A stretch of 32,675 nt of DNA from an uncultured Prevotella sp. (GCA_900555035.1 USJX01000029.1:1-32675), one strand, 5' to 3'; positions 1-8,068 are shown, counted from the stretch's first letter. Numbers and translations: made by a program. The notes: generated by a model not told the origin, from the letters alone.

Positions 1-38
1 GGAAAATGAACCATATTAGTACTGATATATATAAATAA

Positions 39-506
39 TTTAGATCACTTACTTATTATTCTGAGCAGGGAAGATTACTCTCCGTGCAGAGTCGCTATCT
101 GGGCACCAGTAAGGATGGGGCAGGTGGCAAGCAGGCTGCAAGAGACAAGGGAGTGGCGAGGTTCAAGTTTCCCAAGGGTTCGGAGTGCCATATCTATAAT
201 CTTCCCGTGTTAAGATGGTTGTCGCCAGGCGAGCCACTTTTCATTACGGAGGGTTGCTCTGATTGCTGGGCGATGATGAGTGTTGGTCATAAGGCGATTG
301 CAATTCCGTCGGCCACGCTGCTGAAGGAAGATGATTTGCGCCTGTTGCAGGACTTGAATCTCCACATCTTTCCTGATGCTGATGAGCCAGGTGAGCGATT
401 GTATCTGGAACTGAAGGATCAGTTGCCTCAGTTGGTTCGCCATCAGTTGCCCGATGGCTGTAAGGACTTTTCGGAGTATTTTGTCAGTATTGTAAGTAGT
501 AAATAA
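39..506 (+). pseudogene. Toprim-domain primase fragment (5'-truncated)
   Basis: The reading frame is open from just after a stop at 36-38 to the stop at 504-506. The nearest usable start is GTG at 84, but codons upstream of it (39-83) read like the continuation of a primase (YYSEQGRLLSVQSRYLG), so the coding sequence probably once began further upstream. The body is a Toprim fold: an acidic LFITEGCSD motif near residue 52 of the GTG-started form and a FPDAD motif near residue 96, the usual metal-binding Glu and Asp-x-Asp of Toprim primases. The N-terminal CHC2 zinc finger and primase core are absent, so the 140-aa product is only the C-terminal part of a mobile-element primase. I infer a remnant of an integrated element. 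A short stand-alone Toprim protein from the GTG is possible but less likely. Confidence 0.7.
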
Positions 507-532
507 AAATAATCATTTTAAAAGATATTGTT

Positions 533-1012
533 ATGTTGAAGTTGTATGTAGAAAGAATGATTCGTGAGCGTGGTACCATCATGGGTTTGGTCAAGGCAGA
601 GAATGTGGTTGATGGTCAGTATAGCGAGCAGGTGAAGGTATGCGGCACCGTGGAGCGTGAGGCAGATTGTCTTCCGGCAGGAAAGTATCGTGTGTGCATA
701 GGCAAGTGCATCTATCACCATCGCAAGATGCCGTTCCTGGTTCCGATGGATTCCTCCCAGTGTGAGCTTTGCTGCAAGGCTCGTCATTCTCATGAGTTTG
801 GCGATATTTCAGCCTTCGCCTCCCTGCCATGTGCGATGATTCAGCCGGGCAATGGTCCGTTTACGATGGGCAGGGGCAGCATCCTGGTGGGCGAGGTTCA
901 TGCCCCCGGCTATGTATTGAAGAGCCACCCGCTTTTCACCACCCTCTACGAGCGCATCAAGAAGGCGGTGTGGCGAGGCAACGAAGTGACGCTGGAGATT
1001 AAGGAGGTGTAG
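533..1012 (+). CDS. DUF5675 family protein
   Basis: This 159-aa protein begins 26 nt after the Toprim fragment on the same strand. Its C-terminal half follows the DUF5675 pattern: P-G-N near residue 103, then G-S-I-L-V-G, then a Pro-Gly segment, a serine and an L-Y-x-x-I stretch, ending in E-V-T-L-E-I. The N-terminal LxVERxxRERGTIMG strand also fits. DUF5675 proteins occur in Bacteroidota phages and integrated elements, have no established biochemical role and are sometimes near lysis or tail genes. Together with the Toprim remnant it suggests a decayed prophage or integrative element. A cysteine-rich central patch (CELCCKARHSH) is unusual and could bind metal, but that is only a suggestion. 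The family call is from pattern memory. Confidence 0.6.
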   Translation: MLKLYVERMIRERGTIMGLVKAENVVDGQYSEQVKVCGTVEREADCLPAGKYRVCIGKCIYHHRKMPFLVPMDSSQCELCCKARHSHEFGDISAFASLPCAMIQPGNGPFTMGRGSILVGEVHAPGYVLKSHPLFTTLYERIKKAVWRGNEVTLEIKEV

Positions 1013-1082
1013 AAAGAAGGAGAATGCTTTTGTTATGATACAGTAAGTATTGTAGTAGAATAGCTGGTGATATTGTAAAAGA

Positions 1083-1120
1083 AAAAGCAGTTGTTGCGGT
1101 AAGAGGCAATAACTGCTTTT
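1083..1120. terminator. Bidirectional rho-independent terminator
   Basis: Arms 1083-1097 and 1106-1120 pair over 15 bp with one G-T wobble around an 8-nt loop. The stem begins with A4 and ends with T4, and more T or A runs follow on either side. It can end transcripts of the DUF5675 gene (plus) and of the Fic/small-ORF unit (minus), which converge here. Confidence 0.75.
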
Positions 1121-1151
1121 CTATTGTCAGAACCACCGAATATCCCGAAAA

Positions 1152-1203
1152 ATACACTTTTTCGATGATAACAAATGTTAAATCATACACTTTTTCGAGG
1201 ATA
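1152..1203. repeat. Pair of 19-bp direct repeats
   Basis: Positions 1152-1170 and 1185-1203 are the same 19-mer (atacactttttcga followed by tgata or ggata) with one mismatch, 33 bp start to start. The rest of 1121-1265 is AT-rich with no other recognisable feature. The repeats could be a protein-binding site or a leftover of an element; the function is unknown. Confidence 0.5.
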
Positions 1204-1265
1204 AGGTTGATTTATGCTTGAAAGAATAGCATTTTAATGATAATGGAGATTGATTATTTGTCAGT

Positions 1266-1400
1266 TTATTTATAAGCCGTGCGCAAATGCTCTGACTGCA
1301 TTTCCTGCAACTTTTCATTGCTCATTTCGCCAGATTCCCAAAGCTTATCCATTTCTCGTTGCAAGCGCTCATTCATGAACTTTACTAATTGTTTTGCCAT
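1266..1400 (-). CDS. Small hypothetical protein downstream of fic
   Basis: This 44-codon ORF begins MAKQLVKFMNERLQ and ends EHLRTAYK. It is charged and predicted wholly alpha-helical, with no membrane segment. It starts 17 nt after the fic stop on the same strand, so the two genes are very likely cotranscribed, and the terminator at 1083-1120 lies downstream. Fic toxins can be paired with small antitoxins, but this Fic carries its own inhibitory helix (see fic), so an antitoxin role is not required. I do not recognise the family with certainty. Short helical proteins of this look occur beside accessory genes in Bacteroidota. Confidence 0.6.
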   Translation of the reverse strand: MAKQLVKFMNERLQREMDKLWESGEMSNEKLQEMQSEHLRTAYK

Positions 1401-1417
1401 AATCGTAACTTTTAGAA

Positions 1418-2518
1418 TTATGATATGATAACCCATTTGCCTGATTTCTGCGAGCCTTCTCTGCGGATGATATGATCTTCCTGCATCTTCTTGAGATGCT
1501 TGGAGATAGCACTTCTGTTGATATTCAGAGTGCTAGCGATTTCTCTGGAAGTGATATTCCCATTGCTGGCGATAAGGTGCAAAATGGCATTTCTCGTTTC
1601 TGACCCACCTTTCTGGTCCACCTTTTTGATTTCTGGTCCACCTTTCTGGTCCACCTCTTGCTTCTCCTTTTGTACCTTTCCATCTCCTTCCATCTGCACT
1701 TTGATATCAGCTATCGCAATATCTTCTTCTATAGATTTCCTGTATTCAAAAATCTCGTTTCTCAGGTTTTGCGTGTGCTCTTTCAGCATGAATTTCTGGA
1801 AGGGCGCCATTGCTTCTTCTTCTCTCGATTCATTGAGGGCTTCGATATACTGCGCTTTATCTTCTTTGATGATTTTAGCAGGAACCAGTCCGAATTCAAA
1901 CTGCAGGTGATTCATGATGAGGCGCGACATTCTGCCGTTGCCATCCACCCATGGGTGAATAGTAACGAGAATGTAGTGGGCATCGAAACTTAGCAGGTAG
2001 GCATCTATGGCGTTGGGGCTTTTGATGAGCGCTTCTCTCCGCTGGTTGATGTGGTTGCAGAGTTCTTCCAGTTTCATCGGAACTTTGCGGTAGTCCATAT
2101 AGGAGCGCCCGCCTGCTCCTGCCGTAACGCCAACAAGGCGCAGGTCTCCCTTTGATGAGTCGAATTCGCCCATCAAGGTGCTGTAGTGGCTGCCCGTATT
2201 TCTCATTACCAGGGCGGAGAGGTTCTTGAGCATTTCTACCGTGAATGGCTTGTGTTCTCTTGCCCATCTGATGGATTGCTCGTAAGCTCTCTTCAGATCG
2301 AGGTTCATGAGTTGTTCCACCATCGGTTTTCCTTTAGCCGTGATGCCTTCGTCGAAGAGAAGCTGGTTCTCAATCTCGGTCACGGTGGAGCCTTCGATGG
2401 CGGTGGAGTGGGTGATGATAGAGTAGAGATAGAACTTCTGATAGTCTATCTGCTCAGATATTCCCAGCTCTTGGTATTCTTTCAGAACCTCTAGGAGTTC
2501 ATTGATCTGCTTGTCCAT
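1418..2518 (-). CDS. Fic family AMP-transferase with C-terminal winged helix
   Basis: This 366-aa protein is read from ATG at 2518 (MDKQINELLEV). That start lies just downstream of a clear promoter (2549-2579), so the longer open frame to 2707 is not needed. The Fic signature HPWVDGNGRMSR is complete at residues 188-199, with catalytic H188. An N-terminal inhibitory-helix motif S-T-A-I-E-G (S38 to E42-G43) marks a class II, self-inhibited Fic enzyme. The family transfers AMP from ATP to Ser, Thr or Tyr hydroxyls of target proteins. A linker with two 11-residue repeats (VDQKGG core) leads into a winged helix-turn-helix (about 310-366), which suggests DNA binding and possible autoregulation. 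The small ORF at 1266-1400 follows in the same unit. Target unknown. Confidence 0.9.
   Translation of the reverse strand: MDKQINELLEVLKEYQELGISEQIDYQKFYLYSIITHSTAIEGSTVTEIENQLLFDEGITAKGKPMVEQLMNLDLKRAYEQSIRWAREHKPFTVEMLKNLSALVMRNTGSHYSTLMGEFDSSKGDLRLVGVTAGAGGRSYMDYRKVPMKLEELCNHINQRREALIKSPNAIDAYLLSFDAHYILVTIHPWVDGNGRMSRLIMNHLQFEFGLVPAKIIKEDKAQYIEALNESREEEAMAPFQKFMLKEHTQNLRNEIFEYRKSIEEDIAIADIKVQMEGDGKVQKEKQEVDQKGGPEIKKVDQKGGSETRNAILHLIASNGNITSREIASTLNINRSAISKHLKKMQEDHIIRREGSQKSGKWVIIS
1597..1655 (-). repeat. 13-bp repeats encoding the Fic linker
   Basis: Read on the coding strand, GGTGGACCAGAAA occurs three times plus a degenerate fourth copy, arranged as two 26-bp blocks separated by 7 bp. 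Because 13 is not a multiple of three, the same DNA is read in two frames (VDQK, then GGPE). Gain or loss of one copy would shift the frame ahead of the winged-helix domain. Confidence 0.8.
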
Positions 2519-2548
2519 AATGCTTCTTTTTGTAACTGAATCTTTCTG

Positions 2549-2579
2549 CAAAGATACGACGAATATTTTGATTTCGCAA
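2549..2579 (-). promoter_or_regulatory. fic promoter
   Basis: On the minus strand TTG (2577-2579), 20 nt, then TATCTTTG (2549-2556). This matches the Bacteroidota sigma-A consensus and puts the transcript start a few bases before the ATG at 2518. Confidence 0.7.
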
Positions 2580-2618
2580 GAAAAAATGGGGGATAGTATA
2601 AAAAAGGTGGCGATTCTT

Positions 2619-2649
2619 TTTGTTATCTCTGATTTTTGCAGTATCTTTG
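2619..2649 (+). promoter_or_regulatory. Plus-strand promoter into the structured non-coding stretch
   Basis: TTTG (2619-2622), 19 nt, then TATCTTTG (2642-2649) is a textbook Bacteroidota promoter, divergent from the fic promoter. Transcription would start near 2656 and pass through the inverted-repeat region. If not terminated it would reach mod at 3082, giving a roughly 425-nt leader. Confidence 0.7.
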
Positions 2650-2650
2650 C

Positions 2651-2720
2651 AAATGCAAAGCTGCACTCGGCAATTTGAAAGCAAGCTTTCATAGCGCTCG
2701 TTTGCATTTACTTTGCATTT
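2651..2720. repeat. 70-bp inverted-repeat element
   Basis: Perfect 10-bp terminal inverted repeats aaatgcaaag (2651-2660) and ctttgcattt (2711-2720) enclose a central palindrome with 7-bp arms (2676-2691, TGAAAGC/GCTTTCA). It lies immediately downstream of the plus promoter and could fold in the leader RNA. It is a small MITE-like or leader element; the family is unknown. Confidence 0.55.
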
Positions 2721-2807
2721 GGATGGATTCGCCTTAGGGTGATGACGTCTGTTTTTGTGGGTTAAAATAATAGCGTTTGCTGTTTATTCGATAATAATGT
2801 TCCTGAA

Positions 2808-2938
2808 GTTTGGCCGCGGAAGAACATGTGCAACAGAATAAATAAGTAAGCGTCCGCTATAGCGTGGACGTAAAACTTATCTGTTGCATATAGGTTAGGC
2901 CAAACACCTTGGAACGTTGGATAAGTGGATCGTCCACG
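2808..2938 (+). ncRNA. Candidate structured RNA or nested inverted-repeat element upstream of mod
   Basis: Outer arms gtttggcc (2808-2815) and ggccaaac (2898-2905) enclose a long hairpin at 2829-2888: tgcaacag/ctgttgca, ataagt/acttat, cgtcc/ggacg and gcta/tagc, about 23 base pairs with small bulges. A third segment at 2921-2938 (ataagt, 4 nt, cgtccacg) is complementary to 2863-2880. It would compete with the left arm of the hairpin, giving two mutually exclusive folds. In addition, ccaaacacc (2900-2908) can pair with ggtgtttgg (3008-3016). The stretch has no convincing ORF. Options are a regulated mod leader, a stand-alone RNA or a recombination or transposon end. Confidence 0.45.
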
Positions 2939-2977
2939 TTTCTGCGTTCTGATGGGGATGAGGCTGGTCTTGATGCA

Positions 2978-2987
2978 AACCTAGGTT
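2978..2987. repeat. 10-bp perfect palindrome aacctaggtt
   Basis: A perfect palindrome about 95 bp before the mod ATG, near the longer structured element. It could be an operator half of the RM control region; nothing more can be said. Confidence 0.3.
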
Positions 2988-3081
2988 GGCTTTGTTGCTA
3001 TGGATAAGGGTGTTTGGTTGTAGCTTTTATTTTCTGAGTAACAAAGCAGTCGCATTAAAACTATATTTAAGCTTTAATGCT

Positions 3082-4995
3082 ATGGCAAAATCATTGATTG
3101 AAGAACTACCTCGCATTGCAAGCGAAGGTAGGCAAGAGGCTCAGCGCATCATCGAGCGATTGAGCAGTGGCACACGCATTGGGTTGCAAACCAATGAGCT
3201 GGTGTTGCCTCGCAAGGATGTCTCCGGATTCTTCCGTGGACAAGTTCCCAATATCCCTAATGCATTCAATGCCGCCCTGGATGGGGGGAGTTGGATGAAC
3301 CGTCTGGTGTATGGTGATAATCTCCTGACCATGCAGGCGCTGCTTGCCGGAGACCCTCAGACGGACTTGCCTTCTTTAAGAGGCAAAGTGGATTTGATAT
3401 ACATCGACCCGCCGTTTGATTCTAAGGCGGATTATAGAACGAAGGTTACGTTGCCAGGGTTGGATTTTCAGCAGAAACCTACTGTTGTTGAACAATTTGC
3501 TTATGCTGATACATGGGAAGAAGGAACAATCTCTTACCTAAAGATGATTTATCCAAGATTGATACTTATGAAGGAATTGCTTTCAGAACGAGGTAGTATT
3601 TATGTTCATATAGATTGGCATATCGGTTCATACATGAAAGTTATTCTTGATGATATTTTTGGTAAAGAAAATTTTGTTAATGAAATTATTTGGTATTATC
3701 GTCGTTGGAATATTGCAGGAAGTTCTTTTGCAACAAATCATGATACAATACTATATTATGGGAAAAACAAATCTAATAGAGTCTATAATCAACTCTATAT
3801 ACCAAAATCAGAAAAGTCGAGTGCACAGGGTAAATCATGGAAAAGTGTTATAGATGAGAATGGTGTAAGACATTCTATCATGACAGATGAGCCAACGAAA
3901 GGTGTTCCTATGCCTGACGTTTGGGATGTTTCAATGATAAATCCTGTTGCAAAAGAAAGAATAGGCTACGCCACTCAAAAGCCCGAAGCCCTCCTCGAAC
4001 GTATTATCAAGGCATCTTCCAACGAAGGCGACCTCGTCTGTGATTTCTTCGGTGGCAGCGGCACCACAGCAGCGGTTGCCGAAAAGCTGGGCCGTCGCTG
4101 GATTACCTGTGACATCGGCAAGCCTGCATCCCTCGTCATGCGCAAGCGTTTCATCGACCAGGAAGTAAATCCGTTCCTCTATCAGAGCATCGGCGACTAT
4201 CAGAAAGAGGCTTTCCATAACAACAAGAAACTCCGCCGAGTGGGCGATCTCTCTCAGGTAGTCTTAGGCCTCTTCGGTGCCTTACCATTCTCCTCAGAAC
4301 AGGTGAGCGACAGAAACTTCGGCTACGTCAAGGGCACACGAAATCTGGTGATGGTGGATAGTCCTAACCGCCTGACCACTGCTGCTACCGTTCGCCGTGC
4401 CGTAGAAGCCAAGGCTTCTCTGCTTGGCGGCGACTGGGATAAAGTCATCGTGCTCGGCTGGAACTTCGCCTTCGACATCTCGCAAGCCATCGAGAAATAT
4501 AAGAACAGCAATGTAGAGGTGCTGGTGATTCCGCCCGATCTGCTCGACAAGCTATCTAAGAAGGGTTTCAAGAAGCTCATCGCCGACAAAACCGTCCGCT
4601 TCTCTTCTTTACAATATCTGGTGGTGAACCCAGTTGAAGTAACCGTGAACGGCAATGGCGAGGATGAACTCGACATCAGTCTCAGCAACTATGTGCTGCT
4701 CTCGCCAGATAATATCCCGCTGGACGATAAGGACAAGGAGAAGCTGCAGCAGGTGATGGATCAGGACCCTCTCTCGCTGATAGAATATTGGAGTATCGAC
4801 CCTGATTATGACGGCGATACCTTCCGCAGCACCTGGCAGGATTATCGTGAGAACGTGGATAATGACAGCGACCCGCTGCACTGCGTATATTCCACCCGAA
4901 TTGCCATGCCGCATAAGGACGAGCGAAAAGTCTGCGTCAAGGCGGTGGATGTGTTCGGATTCGAGAGTCAGGTTATCCTGGATGTGAAGTGTTAA
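3082..4995 (+). CDS. mod: Type III restriction-modification DNA N6-adenine methyltransferase (Mod)
   Basis: This 637-aa protein is read from ATG at 3082 (MAKSLIEELP). The open frame runs 32 codons further upstream into the non-coding element, with no reason to use it. The order of motifs is that of a beta-class amino-methyltransferase: catalytic DPPFD (109-113), target-recognition region, TQKPE (298-302), then the SAM-binding DFFGGSGTT (321-329). Mod methylates adenine in a short asymmetric site and gives the complex its sequence specificity. A roughly 290-residue C-terminal part follows, as in other type III Mods. Codons about 125-292 are far more AT-rich (25-37% GC in sampled 60-bp rows) than the flanks (63% in one row), so the recognition region looks imported. 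res follows 22 nt downstream. Confidence 0.93.
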   Translation: MAKSLIEELPRIASEGRQEAQRIIERLSSGTRIGLQTNELVLPRKDVSGFFRGQVPNIPNAFNAALDGGSWMNRLVYGDNLLTMQALLAGDPQTDLPSLRGKVDLIYIDPPFDSKADYRTKVTLPGLDFQQKPTVVEQFAYADTWEEGTISYLKMIYPRLILMKELLSERGSIYVHIDWHIGSYMKVILDDIFGKENFVNEIIWYYRRWNIAGSSFATNHDTILYYGKNKSNRVYNQLYIPKSEKSSAQGKSWKSVIDENGVRHSIMTDEPTKGVPMPDVWDVSMINPVAKERIGYATQKPEALLERIIKASSNEGDLVCDFFGGSGTTAAVAEKLGRRWITCDIGKPASLVMRKRFIDQEVNPFLYQSIGDYQKEAFHNNKKLRRVGDLSQVVLGLFGALPFSSEQVSDRNFGYVKGTRNLVMVDSPNRLTTAATVRRAVEAKASLLGGDWDKVIVLGWNFAFDISQAIEKYKNSNVEVLVIPPDLLDKLSKKGFKKLIADKTVRFSSLQYLVVNPVEVTVNGNGEDELDISLSNYVLLSPDNIPLDDKDKEKLQQVMDQDPLSLIEYWSIDPDYDGDTFRSTWQDYRENVDNDSDPLHCVYSTRIAMPHKDERKVCVKAVDVFGFESQVILDVKC

Positions 4996-5017
4996 GAACG
5001 AATAGGAGATTACGACT

Positions 5018-7924
5018 ATGGCTATCAATTCAAGTAATATATCTTTGGAATTGGCGCATCGACTCACCGATGTGGTCAATGCAGCCTGGAAGAGTGGGGA
5101 GATGCTGGAGAAGGTGACTCCAACCACCGCCTCGCTCTTGAACTATTGGTTTGGAGAGGGCTTCTGCAACGAGCGTGCGAGAAACTTCCACGAGGGTCAG
5201 CGTCAGGCTATCCTCAACATCATCTATCTGCACGAAGTGATGGGAGAAAACTGCGTGATGGATGCCTATCAGGGCATCATTCCGGAACTGATGGATAGGA
5301 CCGACCTGGCTCAGCTTGCCAAGCCTAAATATCAGATGCCTAAGTATGCTGTGAAGATGGCTACGGGCACGGGAAAGACGTGGGTGATGCATGCCTTGAT
5401 AATCTGGCAGATGCTGAATGCCCGACACGAGGATGTGGAGAGCGGACGATTTACGCAGAAGTTCCTGATAGTGGCTCCGGGTCTGATTGTTTACGACCGT
5501 CTGCTGGATGCCTTCTGCGGCAGAAAGAAGCGCGACGAAGAATATCGTGACCCTCAGACCAACGACTACTACATGAACCAGGATGTGTTCATCCCCGAGC
5601 GTTATCGTGATGAGGTGTTTTCGTTCATCCAGAACAATGTGGTGACCAAGGAGGATGGCATCGGCAGGAAGACCACCGGAGAGGGACTGATTGCCCTGAC
5701 CAACTGGCATCTGTTTGAAAATCAGATGGAAGAGAAGGAACAGGATGAGGATGTGGACGATTCCAGCACGGTGACACCCGCTGAAATCATCAGTGATCTG
5801 TTGCCTATCCGTCCGGGCAAGTCGGCGGGTAATGACCTCGGCATGCTCGACCGCCGTGCCCTGGGTGGCACCGAACTGGAATATCTGGCGGGTTTAAAGG
5901 ATTTGATGGTAATCAATGATGAGGCTCATCATATTCACGAAATCAAGCGTAATGGCGAAACCGAGGAGGTGGAATGGCAAAGAGGCTTGAATGCCATCAG
6001 CGCCACCAAGGGCACCCGTTTCATACAGGTGGACTTCTCGGCTACCCCTTTTGATACGAAGGGAACGGGAGAGAAGCAGGTGAAACTCTTCTTCCCGCAT
6101 ATCATCGTTGACTTCGACTTGCCGATGGCGATGAAGCAGGGACTGGTGAAACTATTGTTGCTCGACCGCCGCCAGGAACTCACCGACCTGGAGAACCTGG
6201 ATTACAACGCCGAGCGTGATGAGCAGGGAAAGGTGGTAGGACTGAGCGAGGGCCAGCGCATGATGCTCCGTGCCGGATTGACCAAGCTGAACAAGCTGGA
6301 AGAAGAATTCCTGAAAAATGATGCGTCAAAGAACCCAAAGATGCTCATCGTCTGCCAGGATACCACGGTATCTCCTTTCGTAGAAGAGTTTCTGAAGTCG
6401 GAAGGTCTGGAAGATGAAGACATCGTTACCATCGACAGCAACAAGCAGGGCGAGGTGAAGGATGAAGAATGGCAGGAAATCAAGAAGAAGCTCTTCGATA
6501 TAGATAGGTATAAGAGTCCGAAGGTGGTCATCTCGGTGCTGATGCTCCGTGAGGGTTTCGACGTCAACAACATCTGCGTGCTCGTTCCGCTGCGTTCTTC
6601 GCAGGCGCCAATCCTGCTGGAGCAGTTGGTGGGTAGAGGCTTGCGACTGATGTGGCGAGAGTCTGATTACATCGACATCAAGCGTGAAGACCGCTTGAGG
6701 GTGTTGAAGAATCATCAGCCTCCCCGCACCTATATCGACACCTTGTCTATCGTAGAGCATCCGGCTTTCATCAAGTTTTATGATGATTTGCAGGATCAAG
6801 GCTTGGTGGCTGTGGATGAAGGCGATGTGGGTGCCGGAGGAGCCACAGGCGATATTCTTACCGTGGGACTTCGTGAGGATTACGGGAAATATGATTTCCA
6901 ATGGCCGGTTATCCTGCATGATTCCATCGATGAATTTGAGGATGCAGAGATAGATCTGGATGATTTAGAGCCGTTTACGATGTATCCACTGCCTTTGCTC
7001 CGCAAGTTCCTGGCAAAAGAGGGCGAGACCTTCGTGTCGCAGGAATCTCTAACCAAGACTACCTTTGGCAAGTATAAGGTGACGGCCAATCTCTTCAATG
7101 CCAGCGGATATAATGAGTATCTACAGAAGTTGCTGAGGGTAGTAACCCTGCGCTTTGAGAACTGTCGCCGCCAGGGGTTCCCGACCATTCAGATTAATGG
7201 GGCACAAACGGTGCAGGTGATGGACTGGTATATCCGGGAGAAACTTTTCTCCCTGCCTTTCAATCCGTTCCAGGGCAACGACTGGAAGATATTGCTGGCT
7301 AAGGATGGCATCGTGACGAAGCATATCGTGGAGCAGTTTGCCGTGGCCATCTATAAGATGCAGAACCGCCTGACAACAATCAATGCCGAGGTGAGTCATA
7401 CGGATTTCTCTTCGCTCAGAGCCATCAAGATGAGAGAGTCTTACTCGATGGAGGTACAGAAGTGCATCTATCCCCGACTGGGTTATCCTTCTCATGGAGG
7501 AGGATTGGAAAAGGCATTCATCGAGTTTCTGGATAGGGATGCCGAGGTGGAAAGATTCTTGAAGATTAATGAGAATGGCCATTCTTTCGCCATCATCTTC
7601 TATGTGAGGAAGGATGGCTTGATGGCAACGTATCATCCTGACTTCATCGTGGCTACGGCTGATAAGGTTTATCTGATTGAGACCAAGGGCGACGACAAGG
7701 TGGACGACGTGAACGTGCGTCAGAAGCAGACGGCTACCATTGAGTGGATTAAGAAAATCAATGCCTTGGAGCCTGAGGATAGGATGAATCGCACCTGGGA
7801 GTATGTATTGGTAGGCGAGAGCGTGTTCTACTCGTTGAGTGGAAGTGGTGCTACGATTACTGATATCTGCAACATGTGTAAGGTATCGTATTCTGTGGCA
7901 ACGGGTAATCTGTTTGATATGTAA
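5018..7924 (+). CDS. res: Type III restriction enzyme helicase/nuclease subunit (Res)
   Basis: This 968-aa protein is in line with family size. Superfamily 2 helicase motifs appear in order: Walker A ATGTGKT (115-121), DEAHH (301-305), S-A-T-P (341-344) and QLVGRGLRL near 536. A C-terminal PD-(D/E)xK nuclease is visible as HPDFIV (D875) followed by IETKG (E888, K890). The Res subunit pairs with Mod, translocates or slides on DNA using ATP, and cuts when two unmethylated sites lie head to head. All key residues are present and the frame is intact, so the system is probably active. The ATG at 5018 is 22 nt after mod; no separate promoter is seen, so the two are presumably one operon. Confidence 0.95.
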   Translation: MAINSSNISLELAHRLTDVVNAAWKSGEMLEKVTPTTASLLNYWFGEGFCNERARNFHEGQRQAILNIIYLHEVMGENCVMDAYQGIIPELMDRTDLAQLAKPKYQMPKYAVKMATGTGKTWVMHALIIWQMLNARHEDVESGRFTQKFLIVAPGLIVYDRLLDAFCGRKKRDEEYRDPQTNDYYMNQDVFIPERYRDEVFSFIQNNVVTKEDGIGRKTTGEGLIALTNWHLFENQMEEKEQDEDVDDSSTVTPAEIISDLLPIRPGKSAGNDLGMLDRRALGGTELEYLAGLKDLMVINDEAHHIHEIKRNGETEEVEWQRGLNAISATKGTRFIQVDFSATPFDTKGTGEKQVKLFFPHIIVDFDLPMAMKQGLVKLLLLDRRQELTDLENLDYNAERDEQGKVVGLSEGQRMMLRAGLTKLNKLEEEFLKNDASKNPKMLIVCQDTTVSPFVEEFLKSEGLEDEDIVTIDSNKQGEVKDEEWQEIKKKLFDIDRYKSPKVVISVLMLREGFDVNNICVLVPLRSSQAPILLEQLVGRGLRLMWRESDYIDIKREDRLRVLKNHQPPRTYIDTLSIVEHPAFIKFYDDLQDQGLVAVDEGDVGAGGATGDILTVGLREDYGKYDFQWPVILHDSIDEFEDAEIDLDDLEPFTMYPLPLLRKFLAKEGETFVSQESLTKTTFGKYKVTANLFNASGYNEYLQKLLRVVTLRFENCRRQGFPTIQINGAQTVQVMDWYIREKLFSLPFNPFQGNDWKILLAKDGIVTKHIVEQFAVAIYKMQNRLTTINAEVSHTDFSSLRAIKMRESYSMEVQKCIYPRLGYPSHGGGLEKAFIEFLDRDAEVERFLKINENGHSFAIIFYVRKDGLMATYHPDFIVATADKVYLIETKGDDKVDDVNVRQKQTATIEWIKKINALEPEDRMNRTWEYVLVGESVFYSLSGSGATITDICNMCKVSYSVATGNLFDM

Positions 7925-7970
7925 AGGGCAAATGCCTGTAATAATACCCTCGTTAGGTGTTCTGCCGGAT

Positions 7971-8068
7971 TGCAATCTTGCTTGCTGCGGATTGCAAATC
8001 CGCAGATTCTAAAGAGGTTAGGTCATTTTTTGACGACGGATTTCAAATCCGTCGGAGCGCCTAGCGGG
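7971..8068. repeat. Dispersed palindromic repeat, copy 1
   Basis: A 98-bp unit with two palindromes: tgcggattgcaaatccgca (7986-8004) and one with 9-10 bp arms around 8034-8054 (gacggattt/aaatccgtc). It ends in gcgcctagcggg. It matches 8490-8587 at 95 of 98 positions and is related to the arrays at 13994-14144 and 29321-29349. It resembles a REP-type element. Confidence 0.85.

Noticed and set aside
2519..2707. N-terminal extension of fic
   Set aside because: It would start upstream of the promoter at 2549-2579 and read through non-coding DNA.
2829..2905. attC-like site (imperfect hairpin with gttaggc at 2894-2900)
   Set aside because: The matching left core site (RYYYAAC) is missing and there is no integron integrase or cassette array in view.
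2651..3081. Retron msr-msd or group II intron
   Set aside because: No reverse transcriptase ORF is near and no domain V-like hairpin or retron a1/a2 layout can be recognised.
7121..7975. 284-codon minus-strand ORF opposite res
   Set aside because: Shadow of res; its composition follows from the helicase/nuclease gene on the other strand.
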